Assembly (NCBI GenBank): GCA_037176845.1
Contig: JAYKXP010000387.1
Location: forward strand, 1 to 15,490
Direction of reading: 5' to 3'
DNA from: Paramarasmius palmivorus
Taxonomy: Eukaryota > Basidiomycota > Agaricomycetes > Agaricales > Marasmiaceae
Length of the DNA: 15,490 bases
In this document: piece after piece, positions 9,255-15,490 of the stretch
How the letters are laid out: each line of letters opens with the position of its first letter
Position numbering within the stretch: position 1 is the stretch's first letter
Made by a program: the position numbers and the translations under genes
Notes under the pieces: generated by a model
Seen by the model: only the letters and a program-made list of their open reading frames with translations
What the model was told of the DNA's origin: nothing
The model's database searches: none

Positions 9255-11599
9255 ATGTCACAGCCCATCGCCACTCCAACTGCAACACCTACCGACCCTT
9301 CTCCTCAACCACCGGTCAATCCCGATGCAAGCAGCAAACCAAAGGCGAAGCAACGCGGAAAAGGTCGACACGAATGTCCTTTCGGAGGTCAACTGGACGA
9401 TGCTCTCAATGCTGCATTCAAAGAGTTTGGTGCTGAATTGAAGAAACACAACCTTCACTTGGGCAAGAACGGAAGCAAGCATTCCGATCCCGAGAGCCTG
9501 AATCAATGGCTCAAGGAAAAGCTTGACACCATCAAGTGTTCGGCGCGATACAAGGACCTCACACAGGACAAGGCAGTTGACTATGATAAGGTACGATATC
9601 TATTCGATTCACTACACTGTACATCTCTGATGCCTAACCCCTCTAGAGTCTTCGAGACAAGTTCAAGAATTGGAGAAATAATGTCTTCATTCCTCGAAGC
9701 CAGCAAGAGGTCATCAGTGCACATCTTGCTGAACTGCAGAGTGGTGATGGATCATCGAGCCACGTGCGTAAACCGGGCGCCGCTCACACCCTTTTGTCGT
9801 CGTTGAGAGACCCGGCAACAGCCAAGGATCTTTTCGTTCGCGAGAACCGTACCGCAATTGATGCTCTACAAGCAAAGTTACTTGTGGAGGACTCGTCAAT
9901 TAAAGGGAATGGAGGCGGTGCTCGAGCGAAAGCGGCAGCTTCCTTGTGGAGGCAGGCGGACCAGGAATCTTATGCAAAGAGAGTGGCACAGGGAGAATCA
10001 ATCGACATCACAAAGTAAGTCATCCCAGTTCATCGCACCTTTGCCAACATTAGACATCCCGCTAGGAACCGCGAGTCCATGTTGAATGCATTGTTCGAGT
10101 GCCTCAAAGATCTTTGTACAAGTGGTCAATTGGGTCATATTGAGGCGTTCCTGTTGTTGGGCTATCGGAAAGAGTCGGATGGGAAAGTCCAGATGAGCCG
10201 GTGAGTCATACTATTCAGACGAATATGGCCATGCTGATCGAGTGTAAATAGTATCCATGCATCATCTAGTCAATCATTGACCCCCGAGGATAAGTTTCTT
10301 CAACGTGCAGAACAGAAAGACCTATGTCGACAGGTAGACGAGGAATGGAAGGGGTTCATAGGCAAGAAGATCCCACGTGAGTTATGACAAGCAGTTATAA
10401 ACGAATGTAGCTGAAATACCTCTGCTAGTTCCGTCGCGGCGTTTCAAACTGGTCGACCATCTGGAATACAACACGGATGACATACCTGTCATCAAGCCTT
10501 CGTTGCGTCTTCGAGACGTTGCACCCAGTTCACTGGAACTTGTTCTAAAGAACCTCCTTCAGGCCCTATATTGTAAGTCGATGTATCCAATTGATCTTCG
10601 TGTACTGAATAGACATCAGATAAAGCGCGGGCAGTTCCGGACGTTCCCTTCGAGGAGATTCAAAATGAACCCTCACAATTCTTCGATACCACCATCCATG
10701 GTTATCTCAGCACTCTACCGACTCTCAATCCCCAGGTTCTCGATCCCAGCAAGCTTTACGAAGTGGCTGTATATCTGCAGAAGCTCCCAGCTCCTTTTGT
10801 GTTCTTGGGGAGACCCGGAGGTGCTGAAGAGGCTACCAGCCCAGTAGATCCATGCCAAGACAATCTTAGACCTGTGATCTCGCAGCCTGAAGTGCCGGTG
10901 AAACCACATGATTTGCGTAATGACCAACAAGTGGCACCTCATCAACAACTTCCCGCACCCATCGACAGTACCCAAGACCCCCCAATCCCGTCTTCGAAAT
11001 CTCCAGCCAAGGCAGTATCGCCACCACCACCTCCACAACAGCCTTATTCCCCACAGCCAGTGCAAAAATCGATTACCAACAACGTGGTGTCACAAGCGAA
11101 CTCTGCATCCAGGCCTGAAGATCCCGTTGCGACACACCGTGCCGCTGACACCAATGTCTCACAGAAACCCACAGTAGAACTGCGAGATTCACGTCCACAA
11201 TCTCCATCGGCTATGCAAAGCTCCACCGAAGACACCTTCACTGAATCACTGAGTCGAGCTTCCTCTCCACTCACGCCACCTCCAAATTCTCCTCTCCCAG
11301 TGCGACAACAACCCCTTAAACGCAAGTCTAGTGATGCAGAAGGCGAAATGTTGGAGGAGCCAGCGAATATGGAAACGCCGGCTGCAAAGCGTCAGAAGAC
11401 TGGGGGGGCTGCACAGAGCCGTGGCAAGTGGGCTCAATTACCTCGCCGTGAACCCAGTGGGCGCCAGAGTCGACTGGCCGTCAAAACACAAGTCCCTCAA
11501 CCACCGCCGGCGCCTCCAGCAGCAGACACAGCGGAGACCTCCAGGGGCGGCGGGAGAGGTGGCGGGAGAGGTGGTCGAGGAGGCCGAAAGAGGAGGTGA
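9255..11599 (+). CDS. Unknown protein with Pro-rich, NLS-like and RGG C-terminus, six exons, 695 aa modelled
   Basis: The family is not recognised. Exons: 9255-9590, 9647-10014, 10066-10200, 10252-10376, 10429-10572 and 10620-11599. Introns are 47-56 bp, most with good donors (GTAAGT, GTGAGT). Exon lengths total 2088 bases and every junction keeps frame. For the second intron an earlier acceptor (10053) is also in frame and would add four residues. Residues 1-35 are Pro/Thr-rich. Residues 36-365 look globular, with CPFGGQLDDALNAAFKEFG, KFKNWRNNVFIPRSQQEV, ATAKDLFVRENR and ASLWRQADQESYAKRV segments, resembling large families of uncharacterised mushroom proteins. From about 440 onward it is disordered and Pro/Ser-rich, with PLKRKSS and AAKRQK basic patches and a final RGGG-repeat tail. 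The tail suggests nucleic-acid binding. It is part of the KDZ element and divergent from the 7930-8978 gene. Confidence 0.78.
11530..11599 (+). other. RGG-repeat tail of the 695-aa protein
   Basis: The last ~20 codons encode SRGGGRGGGRGGRGGRKRR, a run of Arg-Gly-Gly repeats ending in a basic cluster. RGG boxes generally bind RNA or G-rich DNA and are targets of arginine methylation. The underlying DNA is a tandem GGCGGGAGAGGT-type repeat, so the copy number may vary between elements. Confidence 0.8.
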
Positions 11600-11610
11600 A
11601 GAAGAAACTA

Positions 11611-11873
11611 GTGTTTTATTCCGTGTTTAATTTCACTTGCTTAAAAGCAGCTTATAATTTCGCGTTTTATTAGCTGTTTAATTCCACCATCACTTCATAC
11701 ATTTCTTCCAGGTGTTTATTCTCCGTTTATTAGTTTTCTGTTTATTCAAAGTGTTTAGGACTGTTCCTGTTTAAATCTTGCACTTCTATATTGACTACTT
11801 AGACTTGTTCCCCTTGTTCATTCCATATTTGTGTCATGCATTAAACTGACGGTGTTTAAATGCTTAGTTTAAT
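11611..11873 (-). repeat. Right subterminal array of TGTTTAA-type motifs
   Basis: About eleven copies of GTTTAAT, GTTTTATT, GTTTATT and GTTTAAAT occur between the stop of the 695-aa gene and the return of gypsy coding sequence. They are the reverse complement of the motif in the left array. One copy (ATTAAAC near 11840) is in the opposite orientation. The array stops at GTTTAAT ending at 11873, a good candidate for the right end of the transposon. A role as transposase binding sites is inferred. Confidence 0.75.
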
Positions 11874-11875
11874 TG

Positions 11876-13389
11876 GCGAGCAGGTAGTAGGTGACTATTT
11901 TGGGCCTCAGTACACTATGCAAGGACTCGTTTATATATGTTTAATTTTTTTCGGTCAAACCAATGTTTGTTTAAAAATTTTCATACAATTTTTCAATCCT
12001 GGGTTCCTAGCTTATTGGAAATGGTTATATGGACAAGATGTTTGGCCTATACTACTCCGAGGAGTGAAAGAACGAGGACTCGAGTGGTTTGTCATGCACT
12101 ATGAGCACTTCCTTGTAGAAGAAGCAGCGGCTCGCGTGCAAGCTGAAAATGGAGTTGGAAAGGAAACTTATATGCAGGATGTTGTGTCGGTATATGGGAA
12201 GTACAAGCCAGTTGCGTTGAAGGTGAAGCCGGTCAAAGCTACTTTGCCCTCGGAATTTAGGGTAGAGCGCCACATATATGGTGATCCGCTAGCGGATATG
12301 CCGGCACTCTCGACAAATCCCCCTGAATTCGTTCCGAGCGCTAGATACAACAAGGAAAGGAAAGCTATCATAGATGCCCATCATCCAGAGGGGTTCCTAT
12401 GGCCCGAGGAAAGAAAATTAATGCATCATATGATGAGTCTGCAAGAAGAAGCATTTGCGTGGGACACCTCGGATGGTGGAACCTTCAAAGAAGAGTTCTT
12501 TCCTCCTGTGAAATTTCCCGTTATCCCTCATACGCCTTGGGTGGAAAAGAACATTCCTATACCGCCTGGCATCTACAATGAGGTTTGCAGAATCATTAAA
12601 GAGAAAATTAAAGCTGGAATATATGAACCATCAAGTTCCTCGTACCGATCTAAATGGTTCTGTGTCCTTAAGAAAGATGGAAAGAGTTTGCGACTAGTAC
12701 ATAGTCTAGAGCCTCTTAACAAAGTCACAATTCAGTACTCGGGAGTACCACCAGCAACTGCAGAAGTTGCGAGCGCGTTTTCAGGTCGCTCGTGTCTAGC
12801 TCTATTAGACATATGGGTTGGTTACGATGAAAGATTGATTGACGAGGCTTCGCAAGACTTAACTACGTTCCAAACGCCATTTGGACCGCGTCGATTGGTA
12901 AAGTTACCTATGGGTTGGACTAATTCAGTCCCTATATTTCACGATGACGTGACCTATATTCTCCAGGATGAGATTCCTGAGATATGTAAACCATATATCG
13001 ACGATGTAGTGGTGGGAGGACCGAAGACGCGATATGAAACGTCCGAGGAACCTCACTATGAAACTATACCCGAGAACAAGGGTATTCGACGATTTGTATG
13101 GGAACATTTCCAGAATGTTAATAGAGTCTGTCAACGAATGAAGTATTGTGGAGTAATGTTCTCTGGACCCAAAGCATACCTTTGTGTAGAGGATGGTTTA
13201 GTTGTAGGGCACTGGGTGTCCTGGAAAGGTGAAAAGCCAAACGAGAAGTTAGCAGAAGTGGTCCTATCGTGGGATCCAGCGAATTTCCGTGATAAGAAAG
13301 ACGTCAACTCGTTCCTCGGAACGGCTGGACAAATGTGTATGTTCATTAGGGACTATGCTAGAATTACTCGGCCACTCAATAAGATCTGA
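11876..13389 (+). pseudogene. Gypsy reverse transcriptase segment, open frame fragment of pol
   Basis: This uninterrupted plus-strand frame is part of a broken pol gene. An ATG at 11860 is available but lies in transposon-end sequence and is not a natural start. The first ~90 residues (GDYFGPQYT, FFGQT, YGQDVWP) match the poorly named region upstream of RT in agaricomycete gypsy elements. They are followed by KYKPVALKVKPV (about 12200) and PEERKLMHH. The reverse transcriptase core includes IPPGIYNEVC, YRSKWFCVLKKDGKSLRLVH, LLDIWVGYDE (first catalytic Asp codon 12808-12810), LPMGWTNSVPIFHDDV and YIDD at 12994-13005. The FLGTAG and MFIRDYA segments of the RT C-terminus precede a stop at 13387-13389. 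Homology then continues in another frame, so that stop reflects a frameshift. Confidence 0.88.
11921..11987 (+). repeat. Right copy of the 67-bp inverted repeat
   Basis: This matches the reverse complement of 2185-2251 at 57 of 67 positions without gaps. It encodes QGLVYICLIFFGQTNVCLKIFIQ in the gypsy frame and reads straight on into the reverse transcriptase, so on this side the sequence appears to belong to the retroelement rather than the nested transposon. Confidence 0.8.
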
Positions 13390-13735
13390 GGTACCCAAGA
13401 AATACAAGATGTGGGTCTCCCGAGAACAAGAAGGGTTGAGAAAGTGAAAGATGGGCATTAGAATGCACACCTGGCCTTGAGGGAACGATTGAATATGACT
13501 CTCCATATGGATCACTTTGGCAGTAGACATGTCGTGGCAAGCTTGTTGGTTTTCTACTATATCAGGGCGCGATCACAATGATCCTAGGAAAAAGTTCTTT
13601 AATTGGTTTTGGGTCAGTAAACTGACGAGTCGCGAGGCTAGATTTTCGCAACCAAAACGAGAACTATTTGGGGCTATTGCTTGCGTTGATGTCACTAAAT
13701 ATAAGACCATAGGATGTAGGAATTAACCATAGAGA
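13383..13735 (+). pseudogene. Gypsy RNase H remnant
   Basis: After the RT frame ends, homology resumes in shifted frames: SEVPKKYKMW and a GLRK segment (13387-13460), then AVDMSWQACWF (first catalytic Asp codon 13526-13528). Next come DPRKKFFNWFWVSKLTSREARFSQPKRELFG and KYKTIGCRN, ending at 13724-13726. This order and the REARFSQPKRELFG signature are typical of the RNase H domain that follows RT in fungal gypsy elements. At least two frameshifts and a stop show that it is not functional. Confidence 0.8.
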
Positions 13736-14200
13736 CGATGCTAGAGCTTACTATGGTATGTAGACACCCTGGTGCAGGGCCTTATGCTATGATTAATAGT
13801 GGATTGAGTGGAAATTTAGAAATATCACTTCGAACAGTACACATTAAGGGTGTAGTTCAGGGCCGATGGGTTTATCGAGGCAACCACCTGGAGCATATAG
13901 GACCCTCGGCAACCTAATATGAATGATGTTGACTATGGCATTCAAGACGATGGGAATGATTACTTTTCGCTTATGGGCGAGGGTGAGTCGAGGAACCATT
14001 AGATTTGAATCGTTCAAAGGCGGATATTGATAACTTGAGGTGGTTACTTTAATAAAGTCATAGATTACGGTACGAGAGACGACTTTGAGATGAGCTTCCA
14101 GTTGCTGGGAAGTAATGTGTTTTATACACACAACGTGATCGAATTAGATATCGCTCGGGTGTTGTGTTAGATCTTCCTACAGGAATATTATGCTTCCAAC
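13736..14200 (+). pseudogene. Decayed gypsy tether/connection region between RNase H and integrase
   Basis: The plus strand reads MVCRHPGAGPYAMINSGLSG then TVHIKGVVQG (about 13770-13860). These correspond to the conserved pocket preceding integrase, where gypsy elements have a GAGPNATINRWI...H.PG..HGPDGLSR pattern. A frame change then gives GPMGLSRQPPGAYRTLGN (about 13860-13915). Further downstream the frame changes again and carries several stops. A minus-strand open frame at 13844-14131 is a shadow of this region. Confidence 0.7.
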
Positions 14201-14315
14201 GGAATGGACAGGGGAACGACAGAAAGAAAATCCTATGACGAAGGAACGACTCAGAACGCGCTCGTGCGCCAAGATGAATCGCTGCTGTTAATCAGAGATT
14301 GGCTATCTAGGCCTA

Positions 14316-14317
<2 letters not shown>

Positions 14318-14348
<31 letters not shown>
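14318..14348 (+). repeat. 31-base poly-C tract
   Basis: This is an uninterrupted run of 31 C residues inside the integrase remnant, coding a Pro run in the local frame where the family has a short hydrophilic linker. It is either a real homopolymer expansion or an assembly/sequencing artefact. Confidence 0.9.
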
Positions 14349-14350
<2 letters not shown>

Positions 14351-14619
14351 AGTGTCGATCAGGAACCTGACGAAACGGAAAAGTCCAAGATTAACAAAGA
14401 GGCATCTAAGCTCTTGTAGATAACAGGGACGGGTTATTTGAAGGAATTTTGAAGATCCTAGTCAACACACTGCTAGTGGTCGAAGAATAAAGAAGAAATG
14501 GTATGGATGCTGGAATCATCTCATGATTAGCCTAGGGCATTAAAGGGATGTCGCTACAAACAGAATTAATAGAGAAACGATTCTTGTGGCCAGATATTGA
14601 GTGGATGTGAATGGTGCGT

Positions 14620-14675
14620 GGGTGCGGGGGGGGTTATGGGTGTGGGGGGTTGTGGGGGGGGGGGGTTCCGGGGGG
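14620..14675 (+). repeat. G-rich low-complexity tract with G-quadruplex potential
   Basis: Four long G runs (8 at 14626-14633, 6 at 14644-14649, 12 at 14654-14665, 6 at 14670-14675) are separated by short linkers. They meet the usual pattern for G-quadruplex formation. The tract sits between IEW and VKS of the integrase zinc region, where only a few codons are expected, so it appears to be inserted or expanded sequence. Confidence 0.85.
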
Positions 14676-15490
14676 CTTATGTCAAGTCTGTGAGACTCTG
14701 CCAGAACAGACAGCGCGGAGAAGGTACAGATAACTTCTGAGCGTAAACCTACACTCCTCTCTATTCCAGAAATATGGTAGACAGAGTCTTAGATGTCACT
14801 GCTAGTAATGGCTGCAAAAACGTTGTACATGGACGTAGCGCGTTGGACAAATTGTCGAGGCGAGAGCTTGAAAACCGAGTCAAGTAGACAGATTGCAGAG
14901 TGGTACTTTGATGAAATTCATTTAGCCGTATGAGATTTCCCGAGGAAGTGGTGACACAGACAATGCACCGCTTGATGATGGCTGTACTCGAGTGGTTAGA
15001 GAAGAAAAATGGGATCCGAGGGATTCGAATCTCTCCTTATAACTCTAAGGGCAAATGTAAACTCGAACGAGCACACTTTGACATTTGAGAGGCGTTAGCA
15101 AAAGCTTGTAGCTTGACCTGATAGCAGTGGTATCAATTCCTGAAACCAGTACCTTATGGGCAGACCCGTGTAACAGTACGCAATGGGTTTAGGGTGTGTT
15201 CACCTTTACTTCCTAGTAATGGTGCAGAACTCTGTGTTTACCGCCTCGACATAGTTGACTTGACTTGGCTAGTAAGGATCTGGACGTAGTTCATAATCAT
15301 GAGGAACTTTTGGGACTACGCGCACAGGCTTAGCTAAGCATAGGGTTTGGCATGTAGAAATATGATGGCAGAAATAGATGAAACAAGATGATAAGCTCTA
15401 AAGGAATTCGTGAATGACTATCATTTCCAGATTAGAGACTATAACTTTGCTCCTGGAAGTTGGTACATGTCAGAAAGTTAACCACTATTG

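Larger units (their letters stand above)
2260..11875. mobile_element. KDZ-family DNA transposon with two accompanying genes, nested in gypsy
   Basis: Boundaries are approximate. The unit contains a full-length KDZ transposase gene and two other spliced genes. It is closed on each side by oppositely oriented arrays of an AT-rich heptamer-like motif, and it separates the protease part of a plus-strand gypsy element from its reverse transcriptase part. KDZ (Kyakuja-Dileera-Zisupton) elements are large cut-and-paste-type DNA transposons that are strongly expanded in mushroom genomes. The outermost motif copies give a short candidate inverted match, ATTAAAC...AAACAC near 2286-2307 against the reverse complement of 11852-11873. 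No convincing target-site duplication was seen by eye around either this pair or the 67-bp repeat, so the exact ends remain open. The gypsy insertion must be older than this nested element. Confidence 0.75.
14204..15490 (+). pseudogene. Gypsy integrase remnant, running off the window edge
   Basis: The integrase is broken into pieces in different frames, but the order is right. DESLLLIRDWLSRPK lies at about 14270-14317, interrupted by a 31-base C run. KSKINKEASKLL follows at 14381-14416. A degraded HHCC zinc region includes LQTELIEKRFLWPDIEW (about 14550-14605), interrupted by a G-rich tract, then VKS..LCQNRQRG (about 14680-14720). The catalytic core keeps VDRVLDVTASNGC (Asp codon 14780-14782), TDNA (14956-14967) and GIRGIRISPYNSKGKCKLERAHFD (Glu codon 15065-15067). 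LDIVDLTWLV follows near 15245-15272 and a C-terminal FAPGSWY near 15445-15465. Stops and frameshifts are frequent. The 3' LTR is not reached. Confidence 0.83.

Noticed and set aside
14204..14419. 71-codon frame with a Pro run taken as an independent small gene
   Set aside because: Its ends match integrase N-terminal sequence on both sides of the poly-C tract, so it is a fragment of the broken gypsy pol.

Overview
The window looks like genomic DNA of a filamentous basidiomycete, probably an agaricomycete. The genes have many 47-57 bp introns with GT...AG ends and CTAAC/CTGAT-like branch sites. One gene is a KDZ-family transposase with the CxC2 cysteine cluster typical of mushroom genomes, and the surrounding sequence is a Ty3/gypsy retroelement of the kind abundant in Agaricomycetes. 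No ordinary host housekeeping gene was recognised.

Layout. (1) About 1-2184 is the 5' part of a plus-strand gypsy element: unrecognised, probably decayed gag sequence, then a broken aspartic protease at about 890-1420 and a broken linker. (2) About 2260-11875 is a nested KDZ-type DNA transposon of about 9.6 kb. Its ends are marked by arrays of a TTAAACA/TGTTTAA-like motif, pointing one way on the left (2286-2462) and the opposite way on the right (11611-11873). It carries three spliced genes: the transposase (minus strand, 2610-6615, 1146 aa modelled), a 331-aa Ser/acidic-rich protein of unknown function (minus, 7930-8978), and a 695-aa protein with a Pro-rich, NLS-like and RGG-ending C-terminus (plus, 9255-11599). 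The last two are divergently transcribed from a 276-bp shared upstream region. (3) From about 11876 to the window end the gypsy element resumes in the same orientation: an open reverse transcriptase frame (YIDD motif), then frameshifted RNase H, tether and integrase remnants running off the edge.

The simplest reading is a KDZ transposon inserted between the protease and reverse transcriptase regions of an older gypsy copy. The transposase looks intact: presumed catalytic D372, D495 and E556 are all present, and each exon junction keeps frame. The only in-frame stop (3244-3246) falls inside a predicted 57-bp intron. The host retroelement is degenerate in most places and carries several striking homopolymeric G or C tracts. 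A 67-bp ungapped inverted repeat (2185-2251 against 11921-11987) brackets the transposon, but its right copy lies inside gypsy coding sequence, so it may not be a true terminal inverted repeat. No target-site duplication was found by eye.
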